A DNA stretch of 16,764 bases from Acidocella sp. (GCA_029077775.1 JAQNCU010000017.1:1-16764), one strand, 5' to 3'. Positions 6,660 through 13,020 are shown, numbered from the stretch's first letter. The notes: generated by a model not told the origin, from the sequence alone. Translations and numbers: made by a program.

Positions 6660-8191
6660 AACCCGGCCTCAACATCGTCTGGTTCAAGCGCGATTTGCGC
6701 ATCGCCGACCATGAACCGCTGGCTTTGGCGGCCAGCCATGGCCCTGTCCTGCCGCTCTATATCGCCGAACCCGGCCTCTGGGCGCAGCCCGATGCCGCCG
6801 CCCGGCACTGGGCATTTGCCGCCGCGTGTCTCTCTGAACTCCAAGACTCCCTCGCCGCCATCGGCCAGAAGCTCTACATCATCCAGGGGGAGGCCGTTGC
6901 CGTCCTCGCCCATCTCCACACCACCCACGGCATCGCGGCAATTTTCAGCCATGAGGAAACCGGCAATGGCTGGACCTATGCGCGGGACCGCGCGGTCGCC
7001 GCCTGGGCCAAAGCCGCGGGCATACCGTGGCACGAGAAACCCCAATTCGGCGTCATCCGCCGTCTGAAATCCCGTAATGGCTGGGCCACCGCGTGGGACC
7101 GCCAAATGGCCACGCCGGTCACGCCGGCACCCCAGCACCTCACCCCCGTCGCCGACATTGCGCCCGGGCACATCCCCAGCCCGGCGGCACTTGGCCTTGC
7201 CCCTGATCCCTGTCCGCACCGCCAGCCCGGCGGGCGCGCCGTGGCGCTTGCGCTGCTGGAGAGCTTCCTTACCGAGCGCGGTGAACATTATCGCACCCAG
7301 ATGTCGAGCCCGGTCACCGCCTTCACCGCCAGCTCCCGGCTCTCGGCGCATCTTACCTGGGGCACCATCTCGATGCGCGAACTCAGCCAGGCCAGTGCCG
7401 CCCGCCTGCGCGCATTGCAACAGTCTACACACCCGGCGGCCCGCACCTGGCGCGGCGCCATCGCCTCGTTCATCGCGCGGCAGCATTGGCATTGCCACTT
7501 CATCCAAAAACTCGAAGACGAACCGCGCCTCGAATTCGAGAACCTCCACCCCGCCTATAACGGCATGCGCCCTGACACCGCCGCCCCCGACCGCCTGGAG
7601 GCCTGGTCGCGCGGGCAAACCGGCTTTCCCTTCCTCGATGCCTGTATGCGCGCCCTCAACCAGCATGGCTGGATCAATTTCCGTATGCGCGCCATGCTCA
7701 CTTCGTTTGCCAGCTACCATCTCTGGCTCCCCTGGCGGGCAACCGGGCTGCACCTCGCCCGCCAGTTCGTCGATTACGAACCCGGCATCCACTGGCCGCA
7801 AATTCAGATGCAATCAGGCACCACGGGCATCAACACGATGCGCATCTACAACCCGGTCAAACAAGGCTACGACCAAGACCCTTTGGGCAGTTTCGTGCGC
7901 GCCTATGTCCCGGAACTGCGCGACCTGCCGGGTGCCTTCATCCACGAGCCCTGGCGCTGGCCACACGCCGCCTCCCTGGCTTACCCAGCCCCCATCATCG
8001 ACCATGAAGCCACAGGCAAAACCGCCCGCCAGCGCCTCCACGCCATCCGCCAAAACGCTGCCCACGCCCCGACATCCCGGCTGATCGCCGCCAAACATGG
8101 CAGCCGCAAAGCGGGCATCCCAGCCACCGGCAAAAAACCCCCCACCCGCGCGAAACCAAAACCCACCGCCCAACTGGTGTTGGATTTTTAG
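6644..8191 (+). CDS. Cryptochrome/photolyase family protein, noncanonical FAD pocket
   Basis: The protein is 515 aa. It has the usual order: an alpha/beta antenna domain starting NIVWFKRDLRIADHEPL (residues 9-25), then the helical FAD domain with TASSRLSAHLTWGTIS, TWRGAIASFIARQHW, TGFPFLDACMRALNQHGW and IYNPVKQGYDQDPLGSFVR. Photolyases split UV-induced pyrimidine dimers using blue light. Here the FAD segment reads DYEPGIHWPQIQMQSGTTG (377-395), placing His383 and Ile387 where PhrB has Asn378 and Trp382; this pattern belongs to a distinct bacterial subfamily, so dimer repair is not certain. After residue 455 the tail is basic and proline-rich and ends QLVLDF, similar to sliding-clamp-binding peptides. 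The ATG at 6644 lies inside the preceding gene (16-bp overlap), implying coupled translation. Confidence 0.85.
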   Translation: MRAALKPGLNIVWFKRDLRIADHEPLALAASHGPVLPLYIAEPGLWAQPDAAARHWAFAAACLSELQDSLAAIGQKLYIIQGEAVAVLAHLHTTHGIAAIFSHEETGNGWTYARDRAVAAWAKAAGIPWHEKPQFGVIRRLKSRNGWATAWDRQMATPVTPAPQHLTPVADIAPGHIPSPAALGLAPDPCPHRQPGGRAVALALLESFLTERGEHYRTQMSSPVTAFTASSRLSAHLTWGTISMRELSQASAARLRALQQSTHPAARTWRGAIASFIARQHWHCHFIQKLEDEPRLEFENLHPAYNGMRPDTAAPDRLEAWSRGQTGFPFLDACMRALNQHGWINFRMRAMLTSFASYHLWLPWRATGLHLARQFVDYEPGIHWPQIQMQSGTTGINTMRIYNPVKQGYDQDPLGSFVRAYVPELRDLPGAFIHEPWRWPHAASLAYPAPIIDHEATGKTARQRLHAIRQNAAHAPTSRLIAAKHGSRKAGIPATGKKPPTRAKPKPTAQLVLDF

Positions 8192-8199
8192 ACCCGGAT

Positions 8200-8238
8200 G
8201 ATCCTTGATCGAATCGCTCTGCGATCCGATCAAGGATC
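8200..8238. repeat. 17-bp inverted repeat downstream of the photolyase gene
   Basis: Arms 8200-8216 (GATCCTTGATCGAATCG) and 8222-8238 pair at 16 of 17 positions around CTCTG. It begins 8 bp after the photolyase stop. It can fold at the end of the operon transcript, but no U-tract follows, so Rho-independent termination is doubtful. Confidence 0.6.
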
Positions 8239-8279
8239 TGATACCAATCCGCGAAGACAGTGACACATCCAAGTAAGCA

Positions 8280-8441
8280 GCCGCTTTTTTTCAAAAAAGC
8301 GGCGCAAAAAACTTCTGTTATGCCGGTGCCGGGCTTCTGGAACCCCAATGGCCCAGATTAATAATGTTTTTTTGCTTCTTTTTGTTCACAAAAAGAAGCG
8401 CTTCCTGCCCGCCGAGAGTCATTCTTTAGGCCAGCTGGTAT
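8280..8441. repeat. Dispersed two-hairpin repeat, full copy
   Basis: It holds a GCCGCTTTTTT/AAAAAAGCGGC hairpin (8280-8303) and a GCTTCTTTTTG-TTCA-CAAAAAGAAGC hairpin (8374-8399). Positions 8338-8441 match the reverse complement of 16661-16764 at 100 of 104 bases without gaps, ending at the same CCAGCTGGTAT. The left limit is uncertain because the other copy is cut by the window edge. No coding frame is conserved; it resembles a small non-autonomous or REP-type element. Confidence 0.85.
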
Positions 8442-8463
8442 GAATCCGGCTCTACCGAAATAT

Positions 8464-8529
8464 CTAGAGGGCGATTCAGACTCCAGGTTCGCTCGCAAAA
8501 CGAGCGGACCTGGAGTCATCGCACTCTAG
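8464..8529. repeat. Long near-perfect hairpin (66 bp)
   Basis: There is an inner stem of 17 bp (8479-8495 with 8501-8517, one G-T pair) around loop CAAAA. The outer stem CTAGAGGGCGAT (8464-8475) pairs with ATCGCACTCTAG (8518-8529) at 11 of 12 positions, with a 3-base bulge TCA on one side. No coding frame is evident. It could be a palindromic mobile element remnant or a cruciform-forming site. Confidence 0.7.
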
Positions 8530-8547
8530 GGGGTGATAACCCCCCGC

Positions 8548-8621
8548 GCGCGGGGATGGTGGGGCGGCCGCGCGCCAAAAAAAACCCTCCGCGCGGGGAT
8601 GGTGGGGCGGCCGCGCGCCAA
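8548..8621. repeat. Two 31-bp direct repeats with 43-bp period
   Basis: Positions 8548-8578 and 8591-8621 are identical over 31 bases. Each contains GGGATGGTGGGGCGGCCGCG and ends GCGCCAA; 12 bp of A-rich then CCCTCC sequence separates them. They are extremely G-rich on the plus strand with an internal CGGCCG palindrome. Only two units are present, so this is not a CRISPR array. Confidence 0.8.
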
Positions 8622-8631
8622 TAACAGCCAG

Positions 8632-8653
8632 GCCGCTTTTTGCAAAAAACGGC
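8632..8653. repeat. Short hairpin resembling the first arm of the dispersed repeat
   Basis: GCCGCTTTTT (8632-8641) pairs with AAAAAACGGC (8644-8653) at 9 of 10 positions and is followed by ACCAAAAAC. This recalls the GCCGCTTTTTT hairpin at 8280, so it may be a half copy of the same repeat family. Confidence 0.45.
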
Positions 8654-8686
8654 ACCAAAAACGCCTGCGAATGATTCAAAAATTTC

Positions 8687-8739
8687 TGTGGGTAACTTTC
8701 ATTTTTGTGTTTTAATTCAAATATATAGTCTGTGGATAA
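8687..8739 (-). other. DnaA-box-like pair flanking an AT-rich stretch (candidate origin element)
   Basis: TGTGGATAA at 8731-8739 is the exact complement of the consensus DnaA box TTATCCACA. TGTGGGTAA at 8687-8695 differs by one base and has the same orientation. The 35 bases between (8696-8730) are about 80 percent A+T in a strongly GC-rich region. Together with the adjacent parS this is compatible with part of oriC, but only two boxes are seen. Confidence 0.4.
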
Positions 8740-8745
8740 GTACCA

Positions 8746-8765
8746 AATGCTCCACGTGGAGCATT
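8746..8765. promoter_or_regulatory. parS: parS centromere site
   Basis: The 16-base core TGCTCCACGTGGAGCA (8748-8763) is a perfect palindrome, extended by AA/TT on both sides. It keeps the CCACGTGG centre of the parS consensus (TGTTTCACGTGAAACA and alphaproteobacterial TGTTCCACGTGGAACA), with C/G replacing T/A at the third position from each end. It lies 8 bp beyond the parB stop codon. ParB loads here as a CTP-dependent clamp and spreads along DNA. Confidence 0.88.
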
Positions 8766-8773
8766 GGCCCGTT

Positions 8774-9652
8774 TCAGCCGTTCAAGCGCCCCAAGATCAT
8801 GTCCAGCTGGTCCAGATTGGCATAGTTCACCGTCACCGTCCCCTGGGTTCCTTTATGTTTAATCGTCACCCGCACCCCCAGCCGCCCGCTCAAATCCGCC
8901 TCGATCATGGTGATCTCGCCGTCATTCGCCTCGTTCTTGTGCTTAGGCCACCGCATTGCAGAGGGCTTGATGCTGCGGCCGAGATTATTAACATAGGATT
9001 CCGCCTGCCGGACGGACAAATCCTTTTTCAAAATCAACCTCGCCCCCTTTGTCGGCTCCGTATGCGCCAGCAACGCCTTGGCGTGTCCCATCGTCAGCCT
9101 GCCATCGCGCACCATCTCCAGCACCTCCGGCGGCAGCCGCAAAATGCGCAGAGCATTGCCAATATGCGCGCGAGACTTGCCGATCGCCGCGCCCAGAACC
9201 TCCTGGGTCATGTTGAACTCACCGATCAGCCGCTGGTAACCCTCGGCCTCCTCGATCGCGTTCAAATCCTCGCGCTGCAAATTCTCAACCAACCCCGCCG
9301 CCATCGCGTCGGAATCGGTCAATGCCCGCACCAAAACAGGCACCTCATGCAGGCTCACACGCTGGGCGGCCCGCCACCGCCGCTCGCCCGCGATAATCTG
9401 GAACCGGCCGGCCACGTTGGGGTGCGGGCGCACCAGCAGAGGCTGCAAAATGCCCCGTTGTGCGATGCTCTCCGCCAGCTCACCCAGCGCATCGTCATCC
9501 ATCTCCTTGCGCGGCTGGAACGGGCTCGGCTCCAACAAATCCACCGCCAGGTTTTGCACGCCGGGGGCTGACACAGCCTCGGGCGCCGCCGCATCGCCCA
9601 ACAATGCCGCCAGACCCCGGCCCAGCCGCTTCGGTTGTTCTTTCACGCTCAT
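8774..9652 (-). CDS. parB: Chromosome partitioning protein ParB
   Basis: The protein is 292 aa. ParB binds parS, hydrolyses CTP and loads condensin, directing origin segregation with ParA. The N-terminal LGRGLAALLGD is the ParA-contact peptide. The CTP-binding boxes are visible: IIAGERRWRAAQ (residues 86-97) and LVENLQREDLNAIEEAEGY (121-139). Then comes the helix-turn-helix GAAIGKSRAHIGNALRILRLP, and a C-terminal dimerisation segment (VTVNYANLDQLDMILGRL). It overlaps parA by 4 bp (ATGA) and is the last gene of the mnmG operon. A parS site lies just past its stop codon. Confidence 0.97.
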   Translation of the reverse strand: MSVKEQPKRLGRGLAALLGDAAAPEAVSAPGVQNLAVDLLEPSPFQPRKEMDDDALGELAESIAQRGILQPLLVRPHPNVAGRFQIIAGERRWRAAQRVSLHEVPVLVRALTDSDAMAAGLVENLQREDLNAIEEAEGYQRLIGEFNMTQEVLGAAIGKSRAHIGNALRILRLPPEVLEMVRDGRLTMGHAKALLAHTEPTKGARLILKKDLSVRQAESYVNNLGRSIKPSAMRWPKHKNEANDGEITMIEADLSGRLGVRVTIKHKGTQGTVTVNYANLDQLDMILGRLNG

Positions 9653-10449
9653 GCCGCCACCTGTCTCTCTCTGGACCGCTTCAAAAACTCCGCCGCCAGC
9701 GCCAAATACGCCTGCGCCCCGGCTGACCGGAAATCATACAGCAATACCGGCACCCCATGGCTCGGTGCCTCGGTAATCCTGATATTGCGCGGGATCGCGG
9801 TCTCATAAACCTGGCTGCCAAAATGTCCGCGCACATCGGCACTCACCTGCTCGGACAAATTATTGCGCTTATCGGTCATGGTCAGCACAATCCCCTCCAC
9901 CACAAGGCCTGTGTTCAAATTGCGCCGCACCATCTCGATCGTGCGCATCAATTGTGAGATCCCCTCCAGCGCGAAAAACTCAGCCTGCAAAGGCACCAGC
10001 ACCGCATCCGCCGCCACCAGCGCGTTCAGGGTCAGCAACCCCAGCCCGGGCGGACAATCAATGAATATAATATCATCCTCGCTCTGGTCGCGCAGCGCCT
10101 CACGCAGCAAAAACTCCCGCCGGACCACACCGCTGAACTCGATATCCGCGCCGATCAAATCCGCCACCGCGGGCACAATGCGCAAATTCGGCACGTTGGT
10201 GGTTAAAATCATCTCCTCCAACCGTGCCTCGCCCGCGAATAGTGAATAGCTCCCGCCCCGGCGCAGGCCTTGGTCGATCCCCAGCCCCGTGCTGGCATTG
10301 CCCTGCGGGTCGATATCCACCAGCAACACCTTCGAGCCCCCCACGGCCAAAGCCGCCGAGAGGTTGATGGCGGTGGTGGTCTTACCCACCCCGCCTTTCT
10401 GGTTCGCCACCGCGATGATCCTGGGGGCTTGCGTCTTCGTCTCCAACAT
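9649..10449 (-). CDS. parA: Chromosome partitioning ATPase ParA (Soj)
   Basis: The protein is 266 aa. It has the deviant Walker A NQKGGVGKTTTAINL (residues 16-30), Walker A' LLVDIDPQGNAS and Walker B DIIFIDCPPGLGLLTLNAL, the layout of chromosomal ParA without an N-terminal DNA-binding domain. ParA binds the nucleoid as an ATP dimer and moves ParB-parS complexes. The only sensible start is ATG 10449, which lies inside the 3-prime end of rsmG and makes a 68-bp overlap. The stop overlaps the parB start. C-terminal residues ERQVAA complete a normal family length. Confidence 0.97.
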   Translation of the reverse strand: MLETKTQAPRIIAVANQKGGVGKTTTAINLSAALAVGGSKVLLVDIDPQGNASTGLGIDQGLRRGGSYSLFAGEARLEEMILTTNVPNLRIVPAVADLIGADIEFSGVVRREFLLREALRDQSEDDIIFIDCPPGLGLLTLNALVAADAVLVPLQAEFFALEGISQLMRTIEMVRRNLNTGLVVEGIVLTMTDKRNNLSEQVSADVRGHFGSQVYETAIPRNIRITEAPSHGVPVLLYDFRSAGAQAYLALAAEFLKRSRERQVAA

Positions 10450-11005
10450 GGCGGATCTCGCTCACTTTCAGGATGCATTTTTCGCCCGCGGAGGGCGATG
10501 CAAAACGCTCCGCCCTCATGTGCCAGAACCGCTTTGCCAACGTCAATTCAGCCGCCACGCCCGGCCCTTTGGGGAACAGGCAAACCCCGCCCGGGGTCAG
10601 ATGCGGCGCCGCAAGCCCGAGCAATTTATCGAGCGGTGCGAGCGCCCTGGCCGTTATCAACCCGGCGGGCGGCGTCTGTGCCGCCTCGATCCGCGCATTC
10701 ACCACCGTCACGGGTGCGGCCACCTGCCGCGCCGCCTCCAACAAAAAAGCGGCCTTCCGCCGGTCGGATTCCACCAGCGTGAACGCAATCCCCGTCGCAA
10801 TCGCCAGCACCATGCCAGGAAACCCGGCACCTGAGCCCAAATCGATGGCGCGTTCGGTTCCCGCCGGAATATAGGGCACCAATTCAAGCGATTCTCCGAC
10901 ATGGCGGCGCCACAACACGGGCACATCCCCCCGGCTCACCAGATTGATCCGCGCCGACCAGGTCTCCACCAGGGCGGCGAATTGCCGCAGCCTTGCCTCG
11001 CTCAC
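10382..11005 (-). CDS. rsmG: 16S rRNA (guanine-N7) methyltransferase RsmG (GidB)
   Basis: The protein is 207 aa. RsmG methylates G527 of 16S rRNA in the 530 loop using S-adenosylmethionine. The SAM-binding motif AIDLGSGAGFPGMVLAI is at residues 53-69, followed by LVESDRRKAAFLLEAAR and ARALAPLDKLLGLAAPHL, all standard. The start is a GTG whose first bases overlap the mnmG stop (GTGA). The conserved fold finishes near LKVSEIRHV; the last 20 residues (rich in Gly, Glu, Arg and Asp) are read from DNA that also encodes the start of ParA and have no family counterpart I recognise. Confidence 0.95.
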   Translation of the reverse strand: MSEARLRQFAALVETWSARINLVSRGDVPVLWRRHVGESLELVPYIPAGTERAIDLGSGAGFPGMVLAIATGIAFTLVESDRRKAAFLLEAARQVAAPVTVVNARIEAAQTPPAGLITARALAPLDKLLGLAAPHLTPGGVCLFPKGPGVAAELTLAKRFWHMRAERFASPSAGEKCILKVSEIRHVGDEDASPQDHRGGEPERRGG

Positions 11006-12711
11006 GCCGCGCGGCGCTTCTTCAAATGCCCGAACACCGCACCCAAAGCCGCCGGGGTCATGCCCTCGATCCGCCCCGCCGCGCCCAGGCTGCGCGGGCG
11101 CACGCGCTCCAGCTTCTCGCGCAACTCGTTTGAGAGCCCACCGACCGCCGCATAGTCGAAATCATCATGGATGCGCACCGCCTCATCCTGCGCCCGGGCA
11201 CGAATCTCGGCCTCCTGGCGGGCCAGATACCCGGCATAATGCTGGTCGGCGCGTAAAATCTCCGCCGCCTGGCTGTCGCCCACGGGCTTACCGGCAAACG
11301 CCGCCATGTCGCCCTCCAACCGGGCAATTGCCACAGCCCGCGCAGGCCCCACGCAGCCCCAGCCCATCCCCAGCCGTGTCAGCCGCAACCCCGCATTATC
11401 CGCGCGCAACAAAAGCCGATATTCCGCGCGGGATGTAAACATTCGATATGGCTCGGTCACACCTTGGGTGACCAGATCATCGACCAGCACCCCGATATAG
11501 GCCTGATCCCGCCCCAGCGTCACAGCCCCTTGCCCGGCGGCACGCCGCGCCGCGTTCAACCCGGCCATCAACCCCTGCGCCGCCGCCTCCTCATACCCGG
11601 TGGTCCCGTTGATCTGCCCGGCCAGATACAGCCCCGGCACGGCCCGCAACTGCAAATCATGGTCCAGCGCGCGCGGGTCGACGTAATCATACTCAACCGC
11701 GTAACCCGCCTGCAAAATCCGCGCGCCCTCCAGCCCGGGGATGGTGCGGATAAAAGCCGCCTGCACATCCTCGGGCAAGGAGGTCGAGATCCCGTTCGGG
11801 TAGATCACCGGGTCATCCAGCCCCTCCGGCTCCAGAAAAATCTGATGCGCGGTTTTGTCCGCAAAACGCACCACCTTATCCTCGATGCTCGGGCAATAAC
11901 GCGGCCCCCTGCCTGCGATGTTCCCGCCATAAACCGCCGATTTATGGATGTTCTCACGGATTATCTCATGGGTGCGGTCATTGGTGTGCGTAATGGCGCA
12001 GGATATCTGCCGGTTGGTCACGGCCTTGCTCAGCGCCGAAAAACACTCCGGCGGGTCCTCGCCCTTATCCTGCGCGAGGCGTGCCCAATCAATGCTGGCC
12101 CGGTCCAGCCGCGGCGGCGTGCCGGTTTTCAATCGGCCCATGGGCAAGCCCAGCGCCAACATATCCTCGGCCAGCCCCAGGCTCGGCGCATCGCCAATGC
12201 GCCCGCCCGCCGCCATCCGCCCACCAAAATGCAGCACCCCGCGCAAAAACGTCCCCGCCGTCAGCACCGCGGCCGCACAGGCAAATTCCTGCCCATCGGC
12301 CAGTCTCACGCCTGTCAACCGCCCGTCATCGCCGCGCACCAACCCGGCCACCTCACCCTCGATGATCTCCAGATTGTGCTGGTCGGCCAGCATCGCCTGT
12401 ATCGCCGCCCGGTACAGGCCCCGGTCCGCCTGCGCGCGCGGCCCGCGTACCGCCGGGCCCTTGCCACGGTTCAATAATTTGAAATGAATACACGCCGCAT
12501 CCGCCGCCCGGCCCATCAGCCCATCCAACGCGTCGATCTCACGCACCAGATGCCCCTTGCCGATCCCGCCGATCGCCGGGTTGCAAGACATCTCGCCCAG
12601 CCTGTCCGCACGATGCGTCACCAGCAAACTGCGCGCCCCCACCCGCGCCGCCGCCGCCGCCGCCTCACACCCCGCATGGCCGCCGCCAATAATGATCACG
12701 TCATAGGTCAT
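11002..12711 (-). CDS. mnmG: tRNA uridine-5-carboxymethylaminomethyl(34) synthase subunit MnmG (GidA)
   Basis: The protein is 569 aa. With MnmE, MnmG modifies the wobble uridine U34 of several tRNAs, using FAD. The start ATG 12711 gives MTYDVIIIGGGHAGCEAA; other signatures are EMSCNPAIGGIGKGHLVREIDALDG (with the conserved Cys43), GRGPRYCPSIEDKVVRF with the second conserved Cys, and the C-terminal AVGGLSNELREKL and RIEGMTPAAL. It is about 50 residues shorter than typical MnmG (about 620): the insert between the FAD domain and the YAGYLARQ helix is cut down to about 35 residues. It leads mnmG-rsmG-parA-parB. mnmE, often upstream, is not here; a structured RNA element lies upstream instead. Confidence 0.96.
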   Translation of the reverse strand: MTYDVIIIGGGHAGCEAAAAAARVGARSLLVTHRADRLGEMSCNPAIGGIGKGHLVREIDALDGLMGRAADAACIHFKLLNRGKGPAVRGPRAQADRGLYRAAIQAMLADQHNLEIIEGEVAGLVRGDDGRLTGVRLADGQEFACAAAVLTAGTFLRGVLHFGGRMAAGGRIGDAPSLGLAEDMLALGLPMGRLKTGTPPRLDRASIDWARLAQDKGEDPPECFSALSKAVTNRQISCAITHTNDRTHEIIRENIHKSAVYGGNIAGRGPRYCPSIEDKVVRFADKTAHQIFLEPEGLDDPVIYPNGISTSLPEDVQAAFIRTIPGLEGARILQAGYAVEYDYVDPRALDHDLQLRAVPGLYLAGQINGTTGYEEAAAQGLMAGLNAARRAAGQGAVTLGRDQAYIGVLVDDLVTQGVTEPYRMFTSRAEYRLLLRADNAGLRLTRLGMGWGCVGPARAVAIARLEGDMAAFAGKPVGDSQAAEILRADQHYAGYLARQEAEIRARAQDEAVRIHDDFDYAAVGGLSNELREKLERVRPRSLGAAGRIEGMTPAALGAVFGHLKKRRAA

Positions 12712-12857
12712 TGACGGCCCATAGCAGAAAAAGCCACTTTTTAGAAAGGCTTTAGATTGTGAATGACGGTGTCTCATTGCTGAATGCTGAACAAAAAGAA
12801 TGGGTTATCCGCGAGTCAGCCGGATCGGATATGGCTCTGGATCAACAGCGGCGCACC

Positions 12858-12888
12858 AAAAAAAGCCCGTTGGCCATGGGCCAACGGG
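12858..12888 (-). terminator. Strong intrinsic terminator (leftward)
   Basis: On the minus strand a perfect 10-bp stem, CCCGTTGGCC (12879-12888) with GGCCAACGGG (12866-12875), has a 3-base loop and is followed by G and seven T residues (12864-12858). It ends the multi-hairpin RNA at 12889-13002 and lies about 150 bp before mnmG. Confidence 0.88.
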
Positions 12889-13020
12889 TCAAGTCAACAG
12901 GGAGGCTTCACGTCTGGGAGACGTTGGGACCGAAGTCCCAATCCGGCCCCGAGGGACCGGATGATACCCGGCTCTCGCCGGATATGTGGTATATACGCCA
13001 CAGGAAAAATTATTTAACCC
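12858..13020 (-). ncRNA. Candidate structured RNA (five hairpins plus terminator), class unknown
   Basis: Read on the minus strand there are five consecutive hairpins: 13002-12985 (TGTGG/CCACA), 12981-12968 (CCGGC-GAGA-GCCGG), 12962-12941 (ATCCGG/CCGGAT with inner GC pairs), 12940-12925 (TGGGAC-TTCG-GTCCCA) and 12924-12910 (ACGTCT-CCC-AGACGT). The last three abut directly. A single-stranded GAAGCCTCCC region follows, then a strong intrinsic terminator. GNRA and C(UUCG)G loops appear only on this strand. GGGTTAA upstream could close the array by pairing with TTGACCC before the terminator, competing with the terminator stem. It may be a free small RNA or an mnmG leader. It does not match 6S, SRP, tmRNA or RNase P RNA by eye. 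The 5-prime end is uncertain; TTGAAG/TGTTAC about 40-65 bp upstream is a weak promoter candidate. Confidence 0.65.

Noticed and set aside
6104..7813. A 569-codon open frame on the minus strand antisense to both photolyase-family genes
   Set aside because: It has low-complexity Gly/Arg/Ala composition and no recognisable domain, and both plus-strand proteins are clear family members. It is a by-product of GC-rich codon use.
8374..8399. Rho-independent terminator for the photolyase operon
   Set aside because: The hairpin has T-rich sequence before it, not after it, on the plus strand, and A-rich sequence after it on the minus strand. It recurs elsewhere, so it is better treated as part of a dispersed repeat.
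8548..8621. Possible CRISPR array
   Set aside because: There are only two units, separated by a 12-bp A-rich gap, with no cas genes and no third repeat.
11464..12477. A 337-codon plus-strand open frame antisense to mnmG
   Set aside because: Its composition (Arg, Pro, His, Gln) is typical of antisense frames in GC-rich DNA; MnmG is certain.
12858..13020. 6S RNA, SRP RNA or tmRNA
   Set aside because: There is no single long bubble-containing duplex as in 6S, no SRP GGAAG-type Alu/domain IV loop, and no tRNA-like ends. The serial short hairpins do not fit any of these.
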